A stretch of 64,000 nt of DNA, from the NCBI GenBank assembly GCA_958299035.1, contig CATQJL010000316.1, positions 26,079,676 through 26,143,675 on the forward strand. The letters are read 5' to 3'. Both the position numbers and the translations under genes were made by a program. This stretch comes from Cylicocyclus nassatus (taxonomy: Eukaryota > Nematoda > Chromadorea > Rhabditida > Strongylidae). A model generated the notes under the pieces. That model was not told the DNA's origin. It searched no databases and worked only from the letters and a program-made list of their open reading frames with translations. Positions 29,001-35,848 of the stretch are shown piece by piece (the first letter of the stretch is position 1; each line of letters begins with the position of its first letter).

Positions 29001-32000
29001 TTTGTACCATTTTGAGTTTTTATCCTTGCATCTGTCCCTACACGGGTGCTGCTCTTGTCAGTCTCTTCCATTCTTCTCGATCTACAACTTGTCGTTCATC
29101 TAATCCAAGTTCTTTCAAGTCGCTTTCACTTGATTGGTTAATATTAGCTCGGGTCTCCCTCGTGGTCTTTTCCCGGCCACACCTCCACCATCACATTGCT
29201 GTGATGTGTTCTTCTTCTTGTCTTCTTACGGCCCGTACCATCGAAATCGTTTTCTTGCAGCTTCTTGACTATGGGAGCAACTTTCATAATGGTTCGTATC
29301 GTATCATTCGTGACGTGATCGAGCAGCGTCCATCGTCCATTGCAGCATACCTGTTTCCAGCACCCCAAGCTTTCGCTCATCGTTACCTGTGCTTGGCCAA
29401 CACTCGCCTCCATACAACGCGGCTGGACAGTTTACAGTGCGACACATTTGTGACTTCAGCTTCAGTGGCATCCGTTTGTCGCGCAGAATTCCTGTGAGGC
29501 TCCTTCATTTCAAACCAAGCCGCGTTTATTCGGCCATTTATCTCGTCGTGAAGTGAGCCATCTGCTGTTATGCAACTTCCCAAGTATTTAAATGACGTGG
29601 TGTTCTTGATTGCTGTGTCTGCAATCTTGATCGTTCCTTCCGTTCGAGGTCCCAGCTCCATGTATTCTGTCTTTGCGGTACTGATCTTCATACCATGCAG
29701 CTCAAGTTGTGTTTTAAATGCTTGCACATCAGTCTCCAATTCTTTCCTGCTTCTCGATCACATCGTCTGCGTACATGACGGACCATGGGAGCGGGCGTAT
29801 GAAATCTCTTACTATTGTGTCTACGAGTGTGATGAAAAGTAGCGGCGACAGTACGGAACCTTGATGCACGCCGGGCTTATCTGGAAGTCGTCCAAGCGTT
29901 CCGCCACCGTTCGTACGTGGCTGGTGGCTCCTTTGCATATCATTTTGATCCAGCGGAATTATTCTTCTGGTACCTCGTGATTTCGTAATGACCATATCCG
30001 GTAATGTGGTACTCTATCGAACGCTTCCTCCAAATCGAGGAATGCCGCATGGAGCTCACACTGCTTTCCCTGCTTTTTTCCATCATTATTCCGACTGTGT
30101 AAACGGCATCGGTTGTACTGCACCCCTCTACGAAGCCGCATTAGTGGGGGGGGGGGGGAGAGAGAAATTGTATGATGCTTCGAGGCCACATCTCCAGTGT
30201 TCTTTAGAAGAACTTCAACGTATGGCACATGAGTCGAATTGGTCTGTTTGTGGAGCAACTGGCTATGTCGTCGGTTGTACTGCACCCCTCTACGAAGCCG
30301 CATTGGTGGGGGGGGGAGAGAGAAATTGTATGATGCTTCGAGGCCACATCTCCAGTGTTCTTTAGAAGAACTTCAACGTATGGCACATGAGTCGAATTGG
30401 TCTGTTTGTGGAGCAACTGGCTATGTCGTCGGTTGTACTGCACCCCTCTACGAAGCCGCATTGGTGGGGGGGGGGGGGAGAGAGAAATTGTATGATGCTT
30501 CGAGGCCACATCTCCAGTGTTCTTTTAGAAGAACTTCAACGTATGGCACATGAGTCGAATTGTCTGTTTGTGGAGCAATTGGCTATGTCGCCTTTGCTCT
30601 TCCATATTGGTACAGTCGTGCTTGTGTACCACTCGTCTGGCATATTCCTGAATTCTATTATCTGGTTCAGAAATGTTGTAAGTCACAAGATTCCAGCTGT
30701 CCACACTTGTTCCAGAAGTCGCTGGGGATGTTGTCTGGATGCTGCTTTACCGTTCTTCATTTTCATTATGGCGGTACGGACTTTAACTTCTGTGATCGCT
30801 GGTACTGGTCCATTTACAGGATTGGCTGTTGTGGTGGACTCGTATTCTGAGTTAGCGGACGCCATCTCTCGAAGTGAGCTCTGCAACTTTCGTTTATCTG
30901 CTGTGGCTTCCTCAACATTCTTCCGTGTACATCCTTGATCTTGTAGAAGTGTTCGATGTCTTTTGTAGCGTTTGATCTTCTACTGGCAATCCGACAAACT
31001 TCTTGTTCGCCTTGCGAATGTGCAGCTTCCTGTACAGCTCGGCTACGTATGCTTGTTTTGCTTCTTTGACACTTCTCTTGGCTTCTCGTTTCGCTTCCAG
31101 GTAGCTCTGGTGAGCATCTTCCGATCTTGTCTTCAGTCATGTACTGTGTGCCGACTTCTTGTTCTTTACCACAATCTGCAGTTTGTCATTCTGCCACGAT
31201 GTTTCTTCCTTGAGGTTCCGTCTTCCGGGCTTCGTGCGGCCTAGCAGCTCGCCAGCTATTTGATGGATGTTGTCCTTCAGAAGCATCTAAGAGTAGTTTG
31301 GATCACTTTGCAATAACGGCAGGGCCGATTCCATTGACGTTCTGTTCGGGCGTTGTCTTCAAGCTTCCATCAATTGATGCGTACTTCTTGTTCGGTCATC
31401 GCCCTTCTTCTCCTGTCGACTGGGATAATCAGATCCAGCATCAGTGGCCGATGTTGTGGCAGGCAATCCTTTACCGATAACTTTACTATCTTTTACATGC
31501 TTGAGGCTCGTTGTACTGTACGCTCCGGAAACCTATCTGCGATTTGTGGTCTCCGCTTGCATACGTGACGAGGTAGTTGGTCTTTTGATGAAGCACGTAT
31601 TCGCTAAGGCTAAGTCTTGGGCTGTAGCGAACTCTAGAATAGTTCTGTTTCGTAGTTACGTGTTCCGTAACCGTGATTTCCACGACACTTCTGTAAACCA
31701 CTTCTTTGTTCTCCGACATGCCCATTGCCCATCCGCACCGATCAGTAACATCTCTTCTTCTGTCATTGAACTACGTAGTCATCAAGCAGTTGCCACAAAT
31801 CTTCCTTCTCCTCTTCTTCACATCCCACTTGCGGTGCTTACTACTCGAAGCACTTTTTTTCCCTTCATCCAGTCTTATACCCATGAGACGGGTCACTCAT
31901 TCTATTTACACTGGTAATCTTATTTTTTAGAGCTTTAGAGACGACTATGCCGACAAGGTTCCTGTTTTTCGTCGTCGTCGAGCTCGGATGTGCGTCACCT

Positions 32001-35000
32001 ACGTTTACTCGAAATATCCTATGAGACATAAAAGAGCATTTGATGCGACGAAGTTTCTTCTTCAGCCGGCTTGTCGCTTGCTTCCCCTTGGTTGAGCAGC
32101 CTCATGCTGGATTCGTGGGGCAAGAGCTTTGCCAAAGAAATAGGCCCGTCGCGAACCGAACCTTCGACTTTTGCCTAGGTCCCACTCAATCAGATTATGT
32201 AGCGCTGAATTTTAAGTTTTATGCGCGAACGAATCTCTCTGATTGAGCTTCCACAAACTGACAATGACAGTGTTTACTCTAGGTAATCTGCGAGTTTACT
32301 ATGCCTTTTCCAAGAAATCTGCTTGACTTTTCTCAGAAATGTACAAGAAATGTGCTGGAATGAATCCGGTAAAGAAAATGCAAAGGAAACCTTTGTTGAA
32401 GATCCTATTATCTGCTACGCTCACAAACAATGATCGATCAATTTTTGTGAGCAGTTTAGTACACCACTATGTTAGTTTACGTAAATCAGCTCACTCATGT
32501 CCACATTGTTCCTAAGTTTCATTCTTGCTATGTCATTTGCTAAGTCGGGTATGTTTTGTGAGAGCCAGTGCTTACTTGCAGGCAGAGCAGTCCGAATAAC
32601 TCGGTTTCCTAAAAAGTAATTTTTCTGTCGTTTTACTTGTCTAATCAAAAGATGACATATCAAAGGAAGATTTGCTTGACTCAGAGAGACTATCTGAGAT
32701 CGCTTTGCACCTGCCTTCGGCTAGTGCATAGGTGATATGATAGTACATGTGACAGGCAATGAGCATACTAATGAGCATATGTCGAAACTCTGAGTGTTTA
32801 CAGCTGAATATAATACCCATTTTTGATGATTATAGCTAAATAAAACCCAGTCTCATTCTTGTCCCACTTTGAATGTTATATTTTCATCAACACATCCTCC
32901 AGCACAGCATGCAACCTTGAATTCACTTCTGCGGCAGCGGAACTTTTCTTATTGCTTCCTGCAAAGAATAGTACACTTTTGAGGGAATATTACGTCTCCT
33001 TTAACGTTAATGGGCCTGAAGAAATAAAAAGTAGGCTGCTTTCTGCATATGTTCTAACGGATTTAAGTATTCTGAAGCACAATTCCAGTATCAATTAAGT
33101 ATAATAGATAACTTAAATCACTGTCATGCAATGCAGTTCTATTAAATGAATGTGATGGGCGGAAATCTCTGAAAACTGTGTGCAAGCTTACTTTACCTGC
33201 TCAAGCTATCCGATGGTAGTGAGGGAAGGAGAAGGAAGTAAGGATACACTGGAGAGATGAAGTAGTCAAAGGCTGAATTACAAAAGGCTACGAGTTAGGA
33301 GTACACCGCGGGCGGAGAAGGCTCGCATGCATATTTTCTGCCTCACAAAAACTCTCCGGTGCTAAAGTGACGCCGCTAGCGTAGGGAGGTGGGGGTGGCG
33401 GCAGATACATGATTCGAGGCTATAAGTAACATTGCGCCAGGAGTGTTGGCGAAAGTTGACTCTTGTATTGCTTGGCGTCGCATCGTGACATCGCTTCGCG
33501 ACAAATTGTGACTTCTGACCCGTACCCAATATAAAAGCTACATGTTCAGGGAACTTGCCGCAGTCCACGGCAGAAGGCTGACCGAGAGCGGCGTGAGCCG
33601 AAGTATCGCGCATCCCCAAAAATTGTTCCCGTAGGTACTATCAAAGTGGCTGCCTTTAGATCGTTTAAGCATGTTAAGTTCGAGAAAGTTCTCTTGGATT
33701 TGCTGGAGGTAATGTGTTAAAACGAATGAAACGCAGTCACGTGATGGTAGTTATAGACAATTTTAGGATGTGACCATAGATAGTTGTGTGCGTCGAATAC
33801 GTCTCCCATTCACATCATGTAAGAAATCGCAACAATCAAACGTGGCAGAGTCGAATATGTTGTACAGGAGTCCAATTGTTACTCTCCAGTCGGGCAGCGT
33901 GCTGAAAGTAGGAGGAGGTGCTAACGGGCTCAGCATGTCAATTTTTCAGAAACGAAGTCCCAGTAAACTTAAGCACAAAATTCACCTATGATGCGATCGT
34001 GAATGGGTCAAACACGAATAACAAAAAGTAATGAGACAAAACAGAAACTAACATTAAAAAGACAAAAAAAATAAAAATGTTCTATTCGAGTTCTCCGAAT
34101 TGGGGTCATGCTGTCTGGCGCGCACATTGCGCGCTTAAAGCAGGTTTGTCGTCGCCATGCAATATATTTGGAGGGCTGTGAGTAAGTGGGGAGGAGAGTT
34201 GGAAGATTCGAAAAACTCATTCGTAGAGATTTTGATGTAGAACAAAGCTATGTAAAACATGTGAGAAAATTATATGAAGAAAGGGAAATTTACGACTTTC
34301 TTTTTCGCAGACACCTCAGGTGCTGTCCAGGTGGCTGAAAATCCACCTAAACACAAAAAGAGTTCGCCGCGCTTCCAGTTCACATAACTTGTTTACAATT
34401 TTTCATTCGTAGTTTTAACTCTTTATCGCCCATCTGCACACCAATTTTCGTATCATACCGTTTTCACTTCGCTGTAAACAAGCCTTTTATTTATCTCGGG
34501 ACATTCTGAATTCCCAAGCTTTGCGACGAGCAGATTGTAGCGGTAAATTGCTGGTTTCGCAGAGATTTGAATCGGTATTGCAGTGCTGAGAATCTGGGAC
34601 GCAGAAAATGAAGAGGCGGCATAAAAGAGGGGGAGGGGGGGGGGGGTTGATGAAAGTGTAAGAGCCCTTGGATAAGTTTTATTTTTTTTTGAACGAGAGG
34701 GGGTTGGAGGGGAGGGAAGAGGAGGGCTGCAAGAATTGCTGAGTTAGTGGTTGAATACTGGCCAACTCTCCGAAGTTTCTTACTCGTTTAGTTTTCTATA
34801 AAAACCCAGTAAAGTTGGTTTGAAGGTTTTCTTAAAATATTTTTTCCAATTCACACACCCCCGATCGTGCAAGGAGGAATCGGCGTTTTTTTTTTCATAT
34901 ACAACACTAAGTTCATGCATACGTTTTTTCGGGGTTTCGCAGCGAACCCGCAAAACCAGTATTCTCTTTGCTTTTCACTTCAACGATACCCAGCTTGCTC

Positions 35001-35848
35001 CGTGAGCCACTTGTGCCAAGCCCTGGGTGCTAAACGCGTGCCACTATCTAGGTACCTAGAATCATGGCCATACACAAGTGCAATTTGCAAGCCGAGAAGA
35101 TGAGCAAAACTTGTGGCATTGGGAATCAGTGACAATTTTCTGGGTATTTTGCTCTCTAATCAACATACACGTATTTTCATCAAAGCAGCTTATTAGAGTG
35201 GGAGACAACATCTTGGCACTATGTAAGTTATCTTGCCGTCCTGTCCACTCGAAACATTCAAAGCAAGACGCACTAACGAAAGTAGTGCTCGATAAAGCAG
35301 CTTAGATTGAAAGAAAAGCTACCACTTGACACATGTTCTGTGTGGAAGTAAAAAAACAAATCCTGTTGGAAGCACTGTTTATAATGACCGCGTTCGACAA
35401 ATTACTGTGATTTCGCAAAGCTCTACTTCAGAAACTGCAGTAAACTATTTCAGTGTAATCTTTTAAACTCTGAACTTCCAGGATGGCCTCATAGAGAAGG
35501 ATGAGTTTTTCTTTTTCGCTCGTCATCGGATATGGGAAATTGGAAAAAGGTTTGACAGTGTTTAACATAATGTTCATCTTTTTACTAATGCTTCAATGAT
35601 AATTTTATTATGCACACATACTGTGAATAATAATGCTGTAAAAAGGTTGTTTCAGATGCAAAAACTGTGAGATAGTGGACTACATGCCAGAGCTTGTTGA
35701 TAAGAAAGGTCACTACCTTGGTTACAACCCTGAAACAAACCTCATGTATCTCAATTGTAACAATCATTTCAATACATTTGGAAAACAACGCATTCAGATT
35801 GTTTTTGACGAGTTAGCAAAAAAGTTTACGATGTTCACAGACGGATAA
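924..35848 (+). CDS. OAC-family (acyltransferase 3, NRF-6-like) multi-pass membrane O-acyltransferase, spliced, possibly incomplete
   Basis: The family is a nematode group of integral-membrane proteins with an acyltransferase-3 domain and a C-terminal SGNH-like domain; it is thought to transfer acyl groups to extracellular or lumenal substrates. Exons read: 924-1036, 1417-1506, about 1559-1739, 1790-1919, 1969-2090, 17877-18035, about 18121-18216, 21446-21685, 21731-21900, 25427-25520, 25572-25680, 35482-35549, 35656-35848. Most junctions have GT/AG signals and compatible phase. Together they give roughly 590 residues; from memory relatives have about 650-700. All motifs occur in the expected order, which argues for one gene across 35 kb rather than several fragments. 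Missing: the segment with the catalytic-Ser GNSYA motif (expected between 21900 and 25427) and one between 25680 and 35482. The link from 2090 to 17877 is also out of phase, so an exon or another donor (a GT at 2083) is needed. Introns are full of mobile elements. No in-frame stop was seen in the exons; a decayed gene is still possible. Confidence 0.8.
2338..2469. repeat. 54/55-bp tandem repeat, about 2.4 copies
   Basis: The unit begins CTTTCGAGGTCATATTCAAG and ends in a T-run before the next unit. Copies start at 2338, 2392 and 2447, and the third is truncated at 2469. The first two differ mainly in T-run length. It lies in the long intron after exon 5. Confidence 0.95.
2521..4570. other. 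Intron sequence without recognisable gene
   Basis: No protein similarity was recognised on either strand. The stretch is AT-rich with long A/T runs around 3750-3880. Short reading frames here show no family motifs and look like chance. Confidence 0.4.
4577..5258. mobile_element. TIR element with AAAGGCAGCGT ends (non-autonomous)
   Basis: The left end reads AAAGGCAGCGTTCAGGCAGA and the right end reads ACGCTGCCTTTA, its inverted counterpart. The same terminal motif recurs at about 9293-9753, 10346-10717 and 55780-56136, so this is one of a dispersed MITE-like group. Reading frames inside (for example 4540-4929) match nothing I recognise. The superfamily is uncertain. Confidence 0.6.
5259..7080. 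other. Intron sequence, GC-rich patch at 6130-6810
   Basis: No gene was recognised. From about 6130 to 6810 the base composition rises sharply, with repeated CCGCGG/TGCGGCC-like words unlike the AT-rich flanks. This suggests an inserted repeat of foreign composition rather than a host exon. Confidence 0.4.
7083..7580. mobile_element. Mariner-like MITE with TA duplication
   Basis: The left end TTGGGTTGCCAAGAAAATAA and the right end ...TTTTCTTGACAACCTAA are inverted repeats of about 28 bp. TA flanks both sides (7081-7082 and 7581-7582). The TTAGGTTGYC ends are typical of mariner-family elements. No transposase frame is present. Confidence 0.8.
7804..8370. mobile_element. CTCAGATAAT-type TIR element, copy A (degenerate left end)
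   Basis: The right end GGCGATTATCTGAG and the GC-rich subterminal GCAGGCGG/CCGCCTGCC define a family. Other copies are at 20152-20606, 49710-50304, 63283-63862 and, interrupted, 52508-56852. This copy has a mutated left end (ACTCAGTCAGTCGCCGGGGC). No coding capacity is seen. Confidence 0.75.
8635..8912. mobile_element. Foldback MITE with about 45-bp inverted ends
   Basis: The left arm begins ATCGTCGACTCTAAAAATCG and is mirrored by the right arm, which ends at 8912. The arms also share GTCTGCA...GCGGTCAGTGCGC words. The 82-aa reading frame between them is incidental to the hairpin. Confidence 0.8.
9064..9753. mobile_element. Foldback repeat pair with AAAGGMAGTGTCTCGG ends
   Basis: Segment 9293-9753 starts AAAGGAAGTGTCTCGG and ends CCGAGACACTGCCTTTAA. 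Its halves are inverted copies, sharing words such as CCACCCGCATAAACGT-like and GGCTCATTTTTGCCATTTT. Segment 9064-9290 is a further right-half copy joined directly upstream. No transposase was recognised. Confidence 0.7.
10346..10717. mobile_element. TTAA-flanked TIR element
   Basis: The ends AGGCACCGTC and GACGGTGCCT are perfect inverted repeats, and both are flanked by TTAA (10342-10345 and 10718-10721). The TTAA duplication suggests a piggyBac-type or similar mobiliser; that is an inference. A related left end is at about 53086. Confidence 0.75.
11034..11543 (-). CDS. Unassigned 169-codon reading frame (doubtful)
   Basis: An uninterrupted minus-strand frame of 169 codons lies just before and partly inside the hairpin head of the repeat at 11509. 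I recognise no domain, signal peptide or motif. Its N-terminal codons fall in the repeat hairpin, which argues against a real host gene. It may be a fragment of a mobile-element protein or chance. Confidence 0.15.
   Translation of the reverse strand: MRASAKQRWRTGDIIILDRFPTTILKLSDDLTTGFSLSSLTRFLKPGQFSAVLAPITTSYTIYIHHDHAARPLIPPARPAFGKRGLIFLTAQNVLDSGRTKNEILWYGDSNQFFKSQYTFWTDMLLDTGRNALFLSKFWSEFHFSLELAQIEHQVSIIAVRRFYNEVSA
11509..13119. repeat. 625-bp tandem array of the hairpin-headed repeat (2.5 copies)
   Basis: Units begin at 11556, 12181 and 12806 (TATGTGCCTTACTCATTC), a period of exactly 625 bp. Copies are almost identical; one visible difference is TTCACG versus TTCTCG near the start. The third copy is cut at 13119. 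The array is headed by a stem-loop at 11509-11546 (CCAGTGCG...CGCACTGG). Each unit ends in a CACACA-rich tract. Identical frames repeated in each unit are by-products of the repeat. Confidence 0.95.
13121..13189. repeat. Perfect 33-bp stem hairpin
   Basis: The 33 bases 13121-13153, starting CATACAGAAAGTAGGGCCAG, are followed by a TTC loop and then their exact reverse complement to 13189. It sits exactly at the junction between the truncated third tandem unit and a divergent repeat copy. Confidence 0.97.
13121..13846. mobile_element. Hairpin-headed repeat, divergent copy
   Basis: This copy shares order and words with the 625-bp unit (AACTCACCG, GTGAGATCGGT, TTCTTTTTGGCGCC, ACGAATTTCGT-like, then GACAGACA/CACACA and CGTTATTATA). 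It differs at many bases, so it is an older or separate insertion of the same family. Confidence 0.85.
13847..15638. other. Intron sequence, no gene recognised
   Basis: Mostly AT-rich sequence. A pair of inverted words lies at about 15197-15216 and 15423-15442 (CCTTAGGCCTAAGGCATACC and its mirror), so a small foldback repeat is likely within about 14.7-15.5 kb. No protein motif was recognised in the short frames. Confidence 0.35.
15639..16791. mobile_element. TA-flanked TIR element (CCGCTCACATTTTTTG ends)
   Basis: The left end CCGCTCACATTTTTTGAAAA and its mirror at 16734-16791 form inverted repeats of about 55 bp, with TA on both sides (15637-15638 and 16792-16793). Both subterminal regions repeat GCGAC/GTCGC motifs (CTAAGTCATGCGAC-like). 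No transposase was recognised. Confidence 0.8.
16799..17618. mobile_element. Mariner-like MITE, second copy
   Basis: The left end TTAGGTTGTCCTGAAAATAA and the right end ...GATCAACCTAA are inverted, with TA on both sides (16797-16798 and 17619-17620). It starts only a few bases after the preceding TIR element. The interior differs from the copy at 7083, so only the ends are clearly shared. Confidence 0.78.
17877..18216 (+). CDS. Acyltransferase exons 6-7 (C-terminal half of the membrane domain)
   Basis: Exon 6 (17877-18035) encodes a hydrophobic helix and then LPKRFLRIETTISTGILILL, which matches the late membrane region of the family. Exon 7 (about 18121-18216) contains VFVGEISYALYLIHWPVLV, the hallmark GDISYSLYLIHWP-type motif. 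It ends ...YYPKDPL plus one base before a GTTAGC donor, and that phase matches the acceptor at 21446. The exon 7 acceptor is uncertain: 18121 restores frame with exon 6, while a TAG acceptor at 18098 would not. The preceding intron, about 15.8 kb, is by far the longest and holds the hairpin-headed tandem array and several MITEs. Confidence 0.85.
18735..18971. mobile_element. Half copy of the GGGCC-ended foldback element
   Basis: Same sequence and orientation as the right arm of the element at 19330-20038, including ATTCCTACTACCCTTCACTA (mirrored) and the GATGTTAGTGCATGCGGCCC end, followed by TTA. The left arm is not evident. Confidence 0.75.
19330..20038. mobile_element. 709-bp foldback element with TTA duplication
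   Basis: The arms of more than 300 bp are inverted copies. The left begins GGGCCTCATGCACTAACATC and the right ends GATGTTAGTGCATGCGGCCC. TTA flanks both sides (19327-19329 and 20039-20041). Inner arms meet around AGCATGTTGCTGAT / ATCAGCAACATGCT, leaving a short loop. The 3-bp duplication would fit PIF/Harbinger-type mobilisation, which is an inference. Confidence 0.85.
20152..20606. mobile_element. CTCAGATAAT-type TIR element, copy B
   Basis: The left end AATAATCGCTAGAGGCAGGC and the right end GCCTATCTGAG are mutated versions of the family ends. Internal words shared with the other copies include GCCGCACGGT, GAGGACC and TACCTTCCGCTGAGAG. Confidence 0.75.
21446..21900 (+). CDS. Acyltransferase exons 8-9 (last membrane helices and start of the SGNH-like domain)
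   Basis: Exon 8 (21446-21685) reads LRNDSDPYVGVTVSFLLAML then VYRFYEKKYLQWS, the family's ...YE(K)xYL motif. A hydrophobic segment follows, and the exon ends DAAWNL. A 45-bp intron (21686-21730) leads in phase to exon 9 (21731-21900), which has a charged stretch, HKECKYSRR and PPFGFCEMK. This matches the short Cys-containing linker that precedes the extracytoplasmic SGNH-like domain in relatives. The donor may be at 21900 (GTAAGC) or at 21855 (ATGAAG/GTGCTT). Confidence 0.85.
22796..24395. mobile_element. 1.6-kb foldback element with about 700-bp arms
   Basis: The left arm (from about 22796) is mirrored by the right arm ending near 24395. Examples are TACAGCGGCATAAGTATTTG with its mirror at about 24225, GCCGCCAAGAACGAG with its mirror at about 24030, and an inner pair around 23440 and 23800. 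Arms have diverged by scattered substitutions. A short loop lies around 23590-23730. Both flanks carry a direct CAAAAGTGAAGG word (22686 and about 24530). Confidence 0.8.
24600..25110. repeat. Dispersed repeat shared with 39178-39480
   Basis: Shared words in the same order are AAAGCGATTTTTG, ATCAAACAAG/ACCAAACAAG, CTCTTGTA, CTGAAAAAAG and ACAGTGGC, with CAGTAA. This marks two diverged copies of one element, in the intron upstream of exon 10 and again outside the gene. Confidence 0.6.
25427..25680 (+). CDS. Acyltransferase exons 10-11 (middle of the SGNH-like domain)
   Basis: Exon 10 (25427-25520) reads YPNCPIPFNFTHIVKELKPE then VVFMIDR, matching the '...ELKPDVVFIIDR' strand of the domain. 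A 51-bp intron follows. Exon 11 (25572-25680) continues in phase with AVITKAPLNVSKPIDEDRAF and LFMKTLILLEKTTRK. Exon 10 needs one base from an upstream exon, but exon 9 ends on a full codon with the chosen donor. So at least one exon, the one expected to carry the GNSYA nucleophile, is unaccounted for between 21900 and 25427. Confidence 0.85.
25681..28676. other. Intron sequence, no gene recognised
   Basis: An exon joining 25680 to 35482 was sought on the + strand and not found. Short frames at 25905-26141 and 26954-27145 show no family motifs. The segment near 26090-26310 again carries the GCCGGAAGCTGGAA and CCTACAGTG words of a dispersed repeat. Confidence 0.35.
28677..28816. repeat. 70-bp exact tandem duplication
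   Basis: Two copies, 28677-28746 and 28747-28816, each start CGTCGGCACCGTAGCATGAG. They appear identical, so the duplication is recent or an assembly effect. Confidence 0.95.
29036..31990 (-). pseudogene. RTE-type non-LTR retrotransposon relic (endonuclease + reverse transcriptase)
   Basis: Read on the minus strand, about 31.99-31.3 kb matches an exonuclease/endonuclease-phosphatase domain (VGIVVSKALKN, APQVGC, LVTYASG). About 30.9-29.6 kb matches the RTE reverse transcriptase: KMKNGKAA, then FLDLEEAFDRVPH, PGVHQGSVLSPLLFI, the catalytic YADDV at about 29.77 kb, and TTSFKYLGSCI. The C-terminal WYG and ESDLKELGLDERQVVDREEW segment ends at a stop near 29036. The frame is broken by stops and shifts, and the RT region carries a triplicated block. 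It is therefore non-functional and lies antisense in a host intron. The 5' start is unclear. Confidence 0.85.
30111..30590. repeat. Three tandem copies of a ~160-bp block inside the RTE reverse transcriptase
   Basis: Units start at 30111, 30273 and 30431 (GGTTGTACTGCACCCCTCTA) and end ...GGCTATGTCG. They are nearly identical. Their lengths (162, 158, 160) vary mostly in a run of about 9-13 Gs. The triplication interrupts the reverse-transcriptase reading. Confidence 0.95.
32000..35481. other. Intron sequence upstream of exon 12
   Basis: No exon was recognised. The 79-codon + frame at 32859-33098 has no recognisable motif. A long G-run lies at 34628-34646, followed by further G-rich sequence to about 34727. 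Confidence 0.35.
35482..35848 (+). CDS. Acyltransferase exons 12-13 (C-terminus, stop TAA 35846-35848)
   Basis: Exon 12 (35482-35549) reads GLIEKDEFFFFARHRIWEIG. Exon 13 (35656-35848) starts by completing an Arg codon, then reads CKNCEIVDYMPELVDKKGHY, LGYNPETNLMYLNCNNHF and FGKQRI before the stop. This is the conserved C-terminus of the OAC family. The HF pair is the likely catalytic-His region. The acidic residue expected a few positions before it reads Asn or Cys here, so loss of a catalytic Asp is possible but unproven. No AATAAA was seen close to the stop. Confidence 0.88.

Noticed and set aside
28850..29497. 215-codon + strand reading frame
   Set aside because: It lies opposite the RTE reverse-transcriptase 3' half, whose minus-strand reading carries the real protein similarity.
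30387..30938. 183-codon + strand reading frame
   Set aside because: It is opposite the RTE coding strand and runs through the triplicated block.
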